In this document: positions 49,425 through 62,100 of the stretch, one piece after another
Layout of the letters: each line of letters begins with the position of its first letter
How positions within the stretch are numbered: the first letter of the stretch is position 1
Origin: Paulownia fortunei
Taxonomy: Eukaryota; Streptophyta; Magnoliopsida; Lamiales; Paulowniaceae
Direction: 5' to 3'
DNA length: 64,000 bases
Assembly: GCA_019321725.1 (NCBI GenBank)
Contig: CM033109.1
Span: forward strand, 24,811,548-24,875,547
The notes under the pieces: model-generated
What the model saw: only the letters and a program-made list of their open reading frames with translations
What the model was told of the DNA's origin: nothing
Databases searched by the model: none
Position numbers and translations under genes: made by a program

Positions 49425-50540
49425 TCAAGTTTCTTGAGCCATCTTTGCTTTCTTATGAGCTCCAAATGCCCTGTCAATGGTATCAATAATCTTCCTCTGC
49501 GCCTCAAGAATCATCTCCATCCTCTTCTTCTCCATCTCCATCCGGTACCTCTCTGTCTCCCGCAACATCTCAATCTTTTTATTCTCCATTCCCATAAACT
49601 TCTTGGCAAAGCCCCTAATTTCTGCCGCCAATTCCATTCCTTCACCACCTTCTTCTCCCTCCTCCTCTACCTGCACCTGTTCCTCCTCCACATCATCCTC
49701 GTCGTTGTCATCATCATCATCACTATCATCCCCATCATAATACTGCTTTCGTTTCCCATTTATTGGATTCCTCAACACTCTCATAACCCTAGTGCTACCA
49801 CCGCTAAATCCCCTCTCCATCACCACTTTCTTTGCACTCCTAACCCGACTCTTCACATCCCCACGCACGATATTATTAATACTCTTCGACTTATTTCTTG
49901 TTGTGGCTTCCACACCATGGCCCATGTTCCATTTCTCATCACTCTCATCAGACCCACCACTATCACCGCGATTACTATTATTATTATAAAAATCAGCTGA
50001 ACTCGAATACAAACTACCATAACCATGATTAATATTATTACTATTACTATTAGCATTATTGGAGAAGGACTTAACTACGGCGATTGGGCGTGCATTGAGG
50101 GGCATGGGGCCGCGCTCCATTTGATCCATGAGCTCGAAATACTGCCATGAATTAGGGTAAGGTTTTTGCAGCTCCGAACGGTAGCGTTTCCGAAGCTTCT
50201 CTATTTTGTGGCGGCATTGAGTGGAGGTTTTAGAGGGTTCGTCAAAGCCGCAGCGGGCGGCAACGGTGACGGCGACTTCCTCCCATTGAAAAGCTTTGAG
50301 CTGCCCTTTTTTGAGGGAGTACCATTTCTCCTGGTAGGCTTGGATTAGGGCGAGGGTTTCTTGGTGTGTCCAGGGGAGGGGTGGGGACTTTTTAGGAGGG
50401 GATAAGGATCTGGATTCCGGTGCGGGTAGGAGAAGGGGTTCATGTTTGGGTGAGAGGGAGGGGGAGGGGGAGTGGGAGTGGGATTGGGAAGGTGGGGGTG
50501 GTGGAAGGGGTGGGGGAGGAGGGGAGGGGGAAGAAGCCAT
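49425..50540 (-). CDS. Trihelix transcription factor, ASIL/SIP1-like
   Basis: Intronless, 371 residues, a nuclear DNA-binding protein. The N-terminus is a Pro/Ser-rich tail (residues 1-55). The trihelix domain follows at about 55-140, with Trp57 (PWTHQETLALIQAYQEKW), Trp86 (FQWEEVAVTVAARC), the third helix TQCRHKIEKLRKRYRSE and the fourth amphipathic helix PNSWQYFELMDQMERGP. The middle is Asn/Ser-rich with basic patches. An acidic run (DGDDSDDDDDNDEDD, then Glu-rich) lies at about 270-300. The C-terminus (about 315-365) is a charged coiled coil (ENKKIEMLRETERYRMEME). This layout is that of the ASIL/SIP1 clade, which includes repressors of seed-maturation genes. The start MASSPSPP is chosen over an ATG two codons upstream. 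The leader (50541-50830) is G-rich on the plus strand with GGT/GGC repeats. Confidence 0.88.
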   Translation of the reverse strand: MASSPSPPPPPLPPPPPSQSHSHSPSPSLSPKHEPLLLPAPESRSLSPPKKSPPLPWTHQETLALIQAYQEKWYSLKKGQLKAFQWEEVAVTVAARCGFDEPSKTSTQCRHKIEKLRKRYRSELQKPYPNSWQYFELMDQMERGPMPLNARPIAVVKSFSNNANSNSNNINHGYGSLYSSSADFYNNNSNRGDSGGSDESDEKWNMGHGVEATTRNKSKSINNIVRGDVKSRVRSAKKVVMERGFSGGSTRVMRVLRNPINGKRKQYYDGDDSDDDDDNDEDDVEEEQVQVEEEGEEGGEGMELAAEIRGFAKKFMGMENKKIEMLRETERYRMEMEKKRMEMILEAQRKIIDTIDRAFGAHKKAKMAQET

Positions 50541-51980
50541 GAGCATGTGAATTTGAGAGGTGAGAGGTTGGATTGATTTATTAATAGGAGGGGTTAGATG
50601 GCGGTTGGCGGGGTGGTGGCGGCGGCGGTGGTGGTGGAGGTGGGTAGTAAGTTGGTGGTCGGTGGGTGGGTTAGATTGGGAGTGTGGGGGCTGCGGAGGT
50701 CTGCGCCGGATGGGTGTATGGATTTAGGTGTAGGGACCACATTGCCTCCGGTTTCATTTTCGTCCGTTAGCTGCAGTTTTCAGTTTCAGAATGGAAATCG
50801 TTGTTCTAACGCCGCCTACCACTAAAAGAGTCGCATAGACTAATTTTCAGGTCCTTTAGTTCTATAACTGAAGGTTATTGCAGGCACAAAATTAATTTGA
50901 ACATTGTATTAGCATAAGCAAAAGGGGGCAAAAAAAAAAAGCAAACTGTGAATTACTCTCAAACTAAGTTTGTGTGTTGGCTCGAACTAGATTGCTTCTT
51001 GCTATATTTGTACTTTAAATTTTGGTGGAGAAATATTATTAAAAATATTTTTTTTATTTGATTTGAAAGGGAAGCGAAAAAATGTTCTGATAAACATCAA
51101 TTTGGTATTATTTTTTGTTTTACATCTATTCATATATTAGAACATCATAAATTAATATTTATTTTACTTAAAAGAAAAATACGATGAAGTTTAGTTATTT
51201 TACACTTACTTTTTTTTTTTCCCCCGCTTTAACACACACTAGTTTAGGATAGATAACCCAAATATAGGACCCAAACATATAGAAGAAATCTGTTCTAATA
51301 TGTTAGATTAAAGAAAACTATAGAAGGGAGAACTTTAATTAATTGATCGGTAACACAATTATATGCGTCAAGGTATTCTTGGATTAGATCATAAGCAAAT
51401 AAAATTTGGACTCCACTAGTTGTCATATGTATCAATGCAACTGAAACAAATGACTGAATCAATCCTAACTACGCTTGATGTGATTGAAATCGCGAGTTAA
51501 ATAATACTCCCATTTACTAGTTGGAACTAGTGTTGAGTAAAAATAGCAACAATATAGGAAAGGAGAAACATTATTATCTGAGTCATTTGGTACATCATGA
51601 AAAAAGATGGAGCTCTGTATATGGGATTGGGAAGCATCAACCTTCAACCAAGTTATCAGATATTACAGGTTTCATTTTTCATATATTATTTAGCTGCACA
51701 GAGTCATATATGTTTTTACAATAGAAATATGAAGAGAAGGAAACTGTATGAGATATCAATGTTCTTCAAACTCCTTTCCTGCATTTTAATTGTGTTTTGA
51801 TACTTGAAACTGGCAAAAATGGAGAAAGCATGTACTGTCCCCATATATTTCAAATGAAGTCTTCACAGCACACATCTAGCTCACATCTCCAAGAAAAATG
51901 GGGCAGGGCCAAAACCTGGCAAGCGTCTTCAGCCAGCAAACTTAATACCTAAAGGAAAAAACATCAAAAATGTAAAATGT

Positions 51981-52027
<47 letters not shown>

Positions 52028-52190
52028 GAAATTACCTCAAGAGTGCTATCCACTGAACAACTGAATAACAATTTCCCAGCAAGTCCAGGTTAGTTGGAAA
52101 AACAATCTCAGATGCTGAAAAATATTAAGTAAAACATGGATGTTTTGAATGGGATATAAAAAAAGAACTCTTCTGTGAAATTAGTGAATG
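50541..52190. other. Trihelix promoter and Sec14 gene 3' region
   Basis: The first 300 bp is a purine-rich leader or promoter with GGT/GGC triplet runs. The rest is AT-rich, followed by the 3' UTR of the Sec14-like gene, which includes the (GA)n tract. No other gene is seen. Confidence 0.45.
51983..52022. repeat. (GA)n microsatellite, about 20 units
   Basis: A long pure GA run in the probable 3' UTR of the Sec14-like gene. Confidence 0.9.
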
Positions 52191-55100
52191 TTAGGTTCGG
52201 CGGGGTAGAGGCTTGCTACTTCGTAGCCAACAACTTCCAGACCCCTGTCATTGGGAGGGATATAAAATCAGTATCTCATGTGAACATTTATTGAGTAGAA
52301 TTAAAGTAGGGATATCAATGATAAGAACTAGTATTTAACAACCTAGTCCACTTTTCCAAAAGTTCAATAGCTAATAAGAACTTACCTTTAAATTGATCTC
52401 CTTCAGAGTCTCCAAAGACTCAGAAAGTTCCACTTGTTTTGATGCTGTTGCGAGCAGTGCCTAACACGACAAATTCAGCTGTTTCAGTCACCAATTAACT
52501 CAAAGACCAGAGAAAAATGTCTAGGCAACATTTGGTTGAAGATTTGAGTTAGCCACTCGACATATCTTACTTTTTTGGTTTTTTGCAAATCGTACTCAAT
52601 GGATTTTATGCGGTTCATGGATTCAAGCAGTATGTCATCTTTTTCCGGTGGAATTTTTGCAGGTTTTTTCAAAAGTTCAGTTACCACATTCTCTAAATGC
52701 TGCAACTTCTGGCAACATGGGTGGAGAAGCTCCTCAGTATTTGGCAGTGTAATGTGTTCCCCCCGAGAATTTGAATTTCGAAACTGGGTGCTTTGATGGT
52801 TTTCTTCTATTATCTCAGCGTTTTCCATCTTGAAAAATATTCTGACCAGTCCACCAAGCAAAAAACATACGCATGCAAGCAATCTGAATAGTACATCTGT
52901 CACTGTGGTAGAGATTGATTCCTTTGGCAGCCTTGGTTCTGGGACCAGCCTAGTCAAATCTATGGCAAGGTTCAAATAAAAATATTATGAGACAAACATG
53001 TCCACTTCTTTTATATCAACTATTGAATATCCAACACTTACTGATAATGTTTTTATCCTTCTAAAGATTGATGTGACTAATTCTATGGACTTCATCATAT
53101 TTGTTTTGAGTTTTGACCATAATCTTCCTAAATCTCATGGTTTACTAAACAGCATAAAGTATCTAATTCGCAATTGCTTTTCACTTTTCATTGATAATAA
53201 CATCAACAATTTTCTGCAAACATGCAAGGCATGAATGGACATAAAACAACAATACATGCTGATGCAAAACAAAAAATAATAATAATAATTATAATAAAAA
53301 GAAGAAGGAGAAGAAGAAGAAAAGTTCACGCACAATCTTAAATGCAACACAGGTGCACATTTTTGCTGCCATTTATTTGGACGCATGCTCGTTATGGTAT
53401 GCTACAGTGGTGAAAGGAAAATATCAACTGATTTAGAGTAGAATATTGGCTACTTACTTGATGGACAATGATTATCAACTCCATCCCCAAAATTAAATGG
53501 TTCCGATCTCAGCACTGTTTCCTGAGTCAGCAAAATCAAAAGGCAATAAGATGGAATATAATATTAAAGTAGATCACTTTAATTGCATACTATGATTGTA
53601 TAGAAAAAATTGATCAGATTGTGCACCCAAAGTACACATGCAAGGAACATATATCCAATCTTATACTTTAAAGTTAACACTCATGTAAAATTAGAAATCC
53701 CAGCCTGCAAACTAACTCGATAAGAATAGAGGAAGTAGAGGCTCAAATAGTCCTTTCAAATAAATGTTTTGTACACAAACACGTGTGAAGGCTTTTGATC
53801 CAATGGACACAAAACATTTAGCTAAGCTCATGTTCGAATTGTACTAAAACTAGCTTTCTTTTTTGAGGTTGAGACTTGCGCAAGCTTTTTTCTGAAGAGA
53901 AGCTTGATAAGAAAGCTACTACGAGTTTCTAGCCAAGCCAAGCTAACTCAAGCTTGTGCTCTATAATATCAATTAGATGCTAGAAACTAAAATTTATTAC
54001 GAAAAAATACACCTCAATACTCACTATATTTCAAAATACGTACGACCAAGACTTAATCTGCATTGAGAACACCAATAATTAAGTCTAGCTAGATAAAGTG
54101 AGAATCAGCTTTGTAAATTATCATTCATACAGTTCCAACTCACAAAATATATCACCAATTAAGAAGTAGAAAGCACATAATAGAATACAGTAAAAGAACA
54201 ACCAAAAGACAACAAATATAGGGTCAAATTTTTTATATAAGTATATTCAGTAGTATTTACGTGCCATGAGTCCAAATCTAATTCTAGTCAAGCTAACCTT
54301 TGTTTGCTGTCATCTTGAATTTAAATTCAACCCTTATAGTTCAGCTCAAGCTTCTCTTAAATTAAACTCTATCGTCATTCCCCCTTTTATTTGGACATCA
54401 CATTTTCCATCTGACTCATATCTCATTGCAGGTAGTTCGTTTACCACCTCCCCCTCCAAATGGGGGTGTGCCTTCTTGGCATCTCTTGAGGATGGGTCAT
54501 GTGCAAAACACAATCACCATAATTCTCAGATTGATATCAAGACTGAAGCAGGCTAATATATACATAAATATCATTACTACTGAACCAAACGAGTTCTCCA
54601 GTACACACATGCTGTGGCTAAATAGGACAATCTGGGTAAGAGGACCACTAAAATAAACCTGCAGAAGTTGGCCATTTATGCGAAGAAACACCACATAGAC
54701 TTCAGGTATCACTATTTACCACAATGAGAAAATGAAAACTAAGCATCAGAGAAACAAATCACAATTCACAAATTCACGGGCTTTTGATAACATTTTTGTT
54801 TAATTATACTAAAGAGAGGTCAAGGGCTATTACTCTTCCTTGGAAACCTAGTCATGACTAGCCATTGCGTAATATGGCTATCCAAGTCTTTTTTTGTTTA
54901 ATATCCTAAAATAGTGAACAAGGACTATTATTATTGCAAGGAAACCTAGTCATGACCTTGAGGAATCTCCACATCATTCTGGTCATACATTAACGTGAGA
55001 GATAAACAAATGGGAAACAAATATGCTTGACCTCCATGATGCAGGTACATAATTAGTTAAACTCATCAATCTTAGGTTAAACATATAAAAAGGGAAATGA

Positions 55101-58074
55101 TAACTTAAGCTCTCTTACATTACTGCAGCGTGGTGTTGCTTCCAGGGTACTGTGAGAACAGGGTGTTGAACAAGAAGTTGGAACAGTTTCACCCCTCAAG
55201 TCCTGAGCGGAGAAGCAAAGTATTAGTTCAAAAACATCACACACATCCTGATGGCGACCTAAGTTGGTAATCAACTTCATCAGCATTATAGTACCTTCAA
55301 ATCGATTAGCTTGATTTCAAAATCATCACTGCCAGAGATGCTGACAGGAACAATTTCACTACTTAGGTCCTGTAATAAAAATAGTTCCAACATTATGTAT
55401 AACTTGTAAAAGAATAAAAATTGGCATAAAAAATTTCTCCATAACATTTTACCTTAGAATCAATTAGCTTAATTTTTAAATCATCATTATCTGGAAAGCT
55501 GGTAATCTTCCTTGGATATACTGTTTCACTTTCATGTAACGCGTGTACCAGCTGCAAGTATGAGTTGGATAAACCTGATTAAATGCAAAAAGAAGATGGG
55601 AAAATGATGCAGCAACAAATAAAAAATTCTTTATTCTTGCACATCAACTTGAATAGATGAACAGAACTTGCAAATCCCAAATCCACACCTTCATAAGTTG
55701 TGGGTTGTTCCAGGGTCCCTTGTCAGATCTAAGACACCCACCTTGATTTGGGCATGAGCAGGATCCACCAAGAAAATCTGGCAATAGACTGTTTGAAAAG
55801 AAAAGTTAAATAGATAACACAAGCCAAAATCTACAAACATTTTGTTGTAACACTTGTTCTAGCAGGGAGAAAGATCCTCACCTAGTGTCTATGACCTCCA
55901 ATAGCTTATTCTGGAAGTTAGTCCCTAAAACCTGTAAGACAGTAACCTTTGGTAAATTGACACTTTCATTTTCTCACCGAAATCTATGCACTTTCAAAAA
56001 GATGCGGATCCTTTACATGTATCTTTGATGTGGTCCTTGGATCAAGAAAGCCTTTTGCCCAATTCCATAGACACTTGAATCCACTACCAGCATTAACTAT
56101 GAACATATGATGCAATGTCTGAACATGATGAGTACAATCGATCAGTGGAATAAACCAAGAAAAGAATAAACACATCTATTCTATTCAAGAAATAGAAACT
56201 GAGGCACCTCAGGATAGTTGTTTCCATCTATTCTCTGCATGCGCATTACTAGATCATGCGCGACCTTTCCAAAACTCATCCAGTTCTGCATTAGATGAAT
56301 ACACACATCAAAATTCAAACAATACATCTCACATTGAGAAAAGATTTTGCAGGTAAAAAGTCATTGAAAGAAACAAAAGTAAACTTAATATATGGTTCAG
56401 AACAGACCAGGCCCTGTACGTCCAAAATTGTTGTCGTTGAATCAATATGCCGCTTGGCTGCAATTGAACATGCTGGAAACTTTTCTGCAAAAGCTCTTTC
56501 AAAACCTTGAATATGATATTTTAAGAACCTATCCACAGTGGTGGCACGCATAAGCTTGCTAGGTTCAATTTTGCCAAGTCTTTCAATGTACACAGGCCGC
56601 CCTTCTTTATCTACACCATGGTAACCATGAGGATAATAGCACTGAACTTCTTCAAATTCATCATAAAGAAAATCCTGGACATTAACCATTGTCATAGCAT
56701 TGGTAAGAATGTCAAACAATACATAGATATGGATAGCAAAATGAAATAACATTTATCAACCAAGAGACTATATCATTCTTTAACCCTCTATAGCAAAATG
56801 AGAACTGAAAAGGACATAATTTAGGAAGCTTGTGATAACATGTTGCCATATCTGTTTGACAGTTGAAGAGAACTTCCAAAAATTATCCATTGCAAAAACA
56901 TGTTGCAAGAGGTTTGCTGGTGTGGCAGCAGAAAAAAGAACGGGAATAGTGTACTGTTACAAATTACAGAAACTATAAGAATAGTCGTTCACATGAATAA
57001 ACATCATAAACAACTGGTAAGCTAAACAAATGGGCAGATGCACAAAAATCAAATGTCACAGGTCATGCACAAGGAAAATCAATTGCTTAGCAGTTCCTCA
57101 CAAAGCAAACATGTTGCAACTATAGCAAGGGAGATTTAGAATGGTGACTAAGTCAAGTCCATAATCATCTCCCTCCAGCTTGATCTCAGTTCTCATCTCA
57201 CAAATTATTAGCATATATTCATCGAAACCAGCTTCTTTCAAGAAAAGAAAAGGAGAACACAAAATTAATAATCATTTGATGGCATTATTTACCTGAATAA
57301 TAGAGTCTACTCCATTCTCTTTCCTCCACTTCAACATTTCTGCCCACATATGGACTGCTTTGTCAAGGTCAAACTTCCTAGCTTTCAAGAATCTGCAACA
57401 CCATTCATTTCTTTATCTGGTGATGTAAAAAGCAAGAACAAGTTTGTTTTGAAAATTGGAGTTGATAACAAGACAATATTAGCTTCAAGTCTTCTTAGTT
57501 CATACAAAAATTACTCCTTTTCTGTGACATAGCAAACCAGAAAACTATAGTACACCGCTCAATCATAAACCAGAAAAGTAAATCAAAAATTAATTCAAAT
57601 TAGCACATGCGAAAAAATTACAAAACCCAACTTGGAAAAAGATTAGATGTAGATGAACACCTCAACATAGTATGGTAATCCTCGTGCCGAGCTGGAAGCA
57701 GATCTCTTTCAATCAAAACCTGATGAAATGCATTCACTGCCTTCTGTTCTTCCTCGTCTAGAAACTCTTCCATAGAAATTGAGGCGAATTGGCAATGCAC
57801 CACCCGCCTACTGTGTTTCCTCAGAGTATGTGTGATTCTTGTTGAACCATTCATTGCCTTTCTCCTCAAAGATCTCATTCGACGTCTTCTCTTCTCATCC
57901 TCAGATATGATCTCATGATCAGATCTTTTTCCCCTTTCATCTTCGTGAACCAAGACTCTTTCTGATGATTGAAAAAATAAAACAATTGAACAAATCAAAC
58001 ACATAGCACATAGCCACTTTCAGAACACCATTTCATCTAAATCTTTCAGAGTTTAACTTGAAAATACCTGGCAT
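52191..58074 (-). CDS. Sec14-like phosphatidylinositol transfer protein (SFH)
   Basis: Plant SFH-type lipid-transfer protein acting at membrane surfaces. Fifteen coding exons (minus strand): 58068-58074, 57661-57961, 57293-57392, 56408-56674, 56208-56285, 56017-56118, 55882-55931, 55689-55788, 55453-55551, 55295-55369, 55119-55202, 53458-53521, 52571-52959, 52386-52460, 52191-52244; 614 residues, all GT-AG and in phase. A basic N-terminus ([20 protein letters not shown]) precedes the CRAL-TRIO N-terminal part ([20 protein letters not shown], about 88-135). The lipid-binding lobe spans about 140-330 ([70 protein letters not shown]). A linker with repeated DD-x-IKLID units, a hydrophobic stretch (about 465-485), a coiled coil (about 505-597) and a basic tail follow. 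No nodulin-like end is seen. The frame is intact, unlike that of three other genes here. The first coding exon holds only ATGCCAG. Confidence 0.9.
53522..55118 (-). other. Large intron of the Sec14-like gene
   Basis: A 1.6-kb intron between coding exons 11 and 12. A cassette exon cannot be excluded, but none with clear family sequence is seen. Confidence 0.5.
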
Positions 58075-58740
58075 TGTTCTTCTAGTACTTTAAAATTCAA
58101 TCGGCAAACAACTCTGCATCAATCAAGAAATTTAATGAATTTCGAAATTTGATAATAAGAAAGAAAAGAAATTTTATTAAGACCCAGATTTTGTTAATCC
58201 AAGAGCGCATTAACTCCGACGCAAAGATTTTGTAAATCCGGAAAACAATCAACTCTGAAACAAAGATTTCGTAAATCTTCAAGATTCGCAGTTCAGATTC
58301 ATTTTTCATTGAAACAGTCAAAAAGCAGTACACAAAACCTCGTAAAAGTTTGATAAAACAAAATTCAGTACATTTTTCACGCTTTCGTAAAGTATACTAA
58401 AATCTCACTCATTCACGAGGTAAATCAAAAGAGACTAAAAAAGGAAAAAAAAAGTCAGAAATCAGAATCATCATCAACATACAATCACACTATATCAAGT
58501 TCCAAATCCTAACCATCCACAAATAGCAGCATTCAAATTCCAACGGTGATCAGCGGCGATCACTTTTCTCTTTCTTCGCGAACGTATACATATAAACAAG
58601 TACACAAGTACATACAAATACACAATTCACGTAGAGCGCCGGAACCGGGGAGAACTAGCTAAGGTTGCTTTCAGATCACTCCGTTTGTTTGTTTCTCTTT
58701 CTAGAAACACAATTCTCGTGAAACCGTCGATTGAAGTACT

Positions 58741-58803
58741 GTTACATATATATATACACACACACAGAGAATATTCATATTCTTTCTCTAACTATAGATA
58801 CAG

Positions 58804-58842
<39 letters not shown>

Positions 58843-58870
58843 TAGATAGAGAGAGAGAGAGAGAGAATTT
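58741..58870. repeat. (TA)n-(GATA)n-(GA)n tract in Sec14 upstream region
   Basis: Runs of TA (about 58807-58840), GATA and GA lie about 700 bp before the ATG. On the gene strand this is a CT-rich leader or promoter tract, common in plant 5' regions. A TA/CA tract is at 58746-58768. Confidence 0.8.
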
Positions 58871-59189
58871 CTATCGGTGGGGTATAATTCTGGTTGAGAG
58901 AGAGATGGGGAGAGGAACCGTGTCGCTTTCAAAGAGTAGTAATATTGTAGTAACGTACAGCGAGCGCTTAGGGAGGTGGAATGGAGGGGGTGGGGTGGGG
59001 AAGTTCCGTGACGGCGCTCTTTTGACGCCGGCGCTTTATGGGGACTTTTCTCGCTTTTGGACGAATCAGAAGAGAAAAGGGAAGAATATGAAGTTGACGT
59101 CGCCGTCAGTAAGGCATGGGAAGGTTGAACAGTGTGTTCGGTCTTTACGTACAGAAAAATTGGGCTGTCACATACACTAAACAAATGAG

Positions 59190-62100
59190 GTCGTATCTAT
59201 TTTTATTATACTATATTTAAAAAGAATCATTTAATTTTTTATACCAAATTTAAAAAGGTGTTAGGTAATACTTTAGATAATTTATTTTAATTTAGAATAT
59301 TGAAATTTATTTTCTTAGATGATAACAATTGATTATTTAATGTTATTTACTTTTTAATATAATAATGTGGAAGAAAAGTGACTAAATTTTTTTTATCATT
59401 ATAAATCTTCTTTTTTTAAACAACAAGTGGTTGTAGTGTATATGAGTGTATTCGCATTAAAAGTAGATAATTCTATCACTAAATCACTAAAGAATTATTA
59501 GAACTAAACACATTATATTGATCCCAAATTCGAGAATATTTAAAAAATTAAAATTGAATACAAATTTGAGTGAAATTTGTTTTCTTCCCTAAAGTATGGT
59601 ATTAGTTTAACATGTGTCCCTAGTTTTAAAATTAGTCAAATTATATTTTGACATCAATTTATAACTAATTTAAGTAATATTTAAAAAAAAAAAAAAACCT
59701 TTTTTTTTATTCTTTTTTGGCCCTTTTCTACTTTCCCAAGTCAAACCCGCTACAAAGCCAAGGCTCCAGCCTAGTTCCTAGTCCCCAACCCCTTCACCGT
59801 AGTAGGGATAGAGGAGGGATGAAGTTGAGGAGATCAACTTTATTTTTAAAGTTGAACTCGTAGTTTATTTTTAAGATTAATTTTGAAAAAATGGATTTAT
59901 TTTATTTTTCAATTGAAATAAAATTATTTAGGTCACTAGGATAGAAGGGTGGGGATGATTTAGGTGGAGGTGTATAATAATTTAGTATTAAATTTGGAGA
60001 TGGTGGAACTTGGAAGTTTGGTCTTAATTCGTACAATCCACTAACATTGTGCCATGTGGAGGGAACAAGGATTGGTGCCAATTGTCCCACACTATCAATG
60101 CAATATGGTTGGAGAGTTACTTGTTCAAGTTTTCCTTCTTTAAAAGTTGGTTGACCAAAATTACAAGACTTAGGTAATATTTGGATTAATTTGTCAAAAA
60201 TATATTCATATATAGTGTCCAAAAAAGGTATAAGTTTTTTCTTTCTATTTTTTAATATAATGTTTTCTTAAGATATTTTAAATGAATAATAACAAGTTTT
60301 AAAGATTAAATCATATTTTTAAAAGCTTAAACACTAAGTTTTTATCTTAAGAAAATACATGTTATTACAAATTTGAAAATAAATAAATGAAATATATCTT
60401 CTCGGAATAAAATATCAAATCAATTAATTAAATTTTAAAAAAATATAATTTATTTTTTACAAAATATTTACAAAACTATACCAAAAAATGAATCAAATAT
60501 CACCTTCCATTTTTTCACAACAAGAATCTAGTATAATACCAACACGTGTTTTTTAGATTTTAAAGTCTTATTTAAAATTTCCTAACTGAACCTATTGATA
60601 TCATTGTCAGAAATTTAGGCAAGCTAGAAAAAAAATTGTAACACATAATAATGATATCATAATTAAAAAGGGACAATTATTCAAAGCACTTTGAAAAGTC
60701 AATTGTTCTAGATAAATTGAATCAGCTTTAGTTTTCCCCACCAAACATAATGATCATCCTAATAAAATATATTATACCAACCTATTTATTGGTGACGTGA
60801 ATAATAAATAGTACTGGTAAATATGGAATTTCCATAGTTTCAAAAACCTCTACATTGACCAGTTGATATAAGATAAATAAAATATTTCATCGTAGATATT
60901 TGAATACTATATAAGCAAGTTTGTAAATCGTTAAATATATTATTCGATAATATTATAAAATAAAATATTAATATTATTAATTGTAATTTAACATGTCCCA
61001 CTTCGAATATTATGGTAATATCTCATGAGCCAAGATAAATCAGACAACTTAACTAAAAAAAATTAAAAAAAAATTAGTGTTCGTATGTGTAAAATTAAAT
61101 GTAATTAATTCATTTGAATTAAATTAATGGAAGTTGCAAATAAAGTATTTGATGAAATAATAGAGCTTCTAGTTCAAGGATGTACTCATCATCTTCATTT
61201 TTATTTTTATTATTTGATTAAGAGTGCTTATTTATATAGAGGGATTATTAATCATGATTAGATCATGATCAAAAAATAATTTGGTACAATAAGTGCAGTC
61301 ATTAAATCAAGAAAAAAGAAAAGAATCTCTACAATCATTAGTGGCGTGCAATTGATTTAGTGTCACTTGAGGGTTATCCCAATTCAGTTGGGACTTAGGA
61401 GGTAGAAGAAAATGCCTCATCAACTTGTTTGATTTATTAATTCATCAAATAATATATATTTTTTAAAATTGTAAAATACTGCCAATAATCGTGAAGGCTT
61501 TGTTTGATTTTATTTTAAAAAAAATATTTTAAAAAAATATATTTTGAGAAAGTGTATTTCAATTCGTGAAGTATACTTGATTTTTATTTTTATATTGCAG
61601 ATGTCATATCTTGTAAGTTTTTATTTGTATGTGTTATTATATTATTATTTTATACTATTATATGTTGCTTTTAGAAGATCTAAATATATATATTTGTATT
61701 GATATATTAAAAATATGTATATGTACAGTAAGAATTAAGATTTTTTGAGTTATTTGGGGAAGAAAAATATATTTTGAAATAACAATATTAAATGTTTTGG
61801 GCAATGAAATAATGAAACCCCCACAAAAAAAAAAATAAATGGAAATTGTCCCTAAAGAATAGGACCGGGTTTCCTTCCTCAATAACAATGAAGGCGTATA
61901 TACTTTTTCCTTTTTCATTAAAGTTTAAAACACGTTTATTCAGCTAATGGAAATCCAATTCAAAAAGTTGGGGTACCGAAACACGATAAGTATTAAGTCT
62001 AATTCATATTCATTACATATATTCGGTTGGTGTACATTCTTTCACAACTTTGTTTAAAAAAAATGCATATATATATATATATATATGCAAGTATTCTAGA

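Noticed and set aside
50598..50825. Gly/Val-rich 75-codon frame upstream of the trihelix gene
   Set aside because: It is produced by GGT/GGC triplet runs in the promoter or leader; low-complexity translation.
54266..54656. Frames of 76-96 codons in the Sec14-like intron
   Set aside because: They lie in the 1.6-kb intron between exons 11 and 12 on the opposite strand and show no domain.
58905..59180. 91-codon plus-strand frame upstream of the Sec14-like gene
   Set aside because: It overlaps the probable promoter, has no family motif and is bounded by simple sequence.
59902..60222. 106-codon minus-strand frame in the right intergenic region
   Set aside because: Composition is fairly protein-like (Pro-rich end), but no family is recognised and there is no clear promoter or conserved neighbour. 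A protein search would decide.
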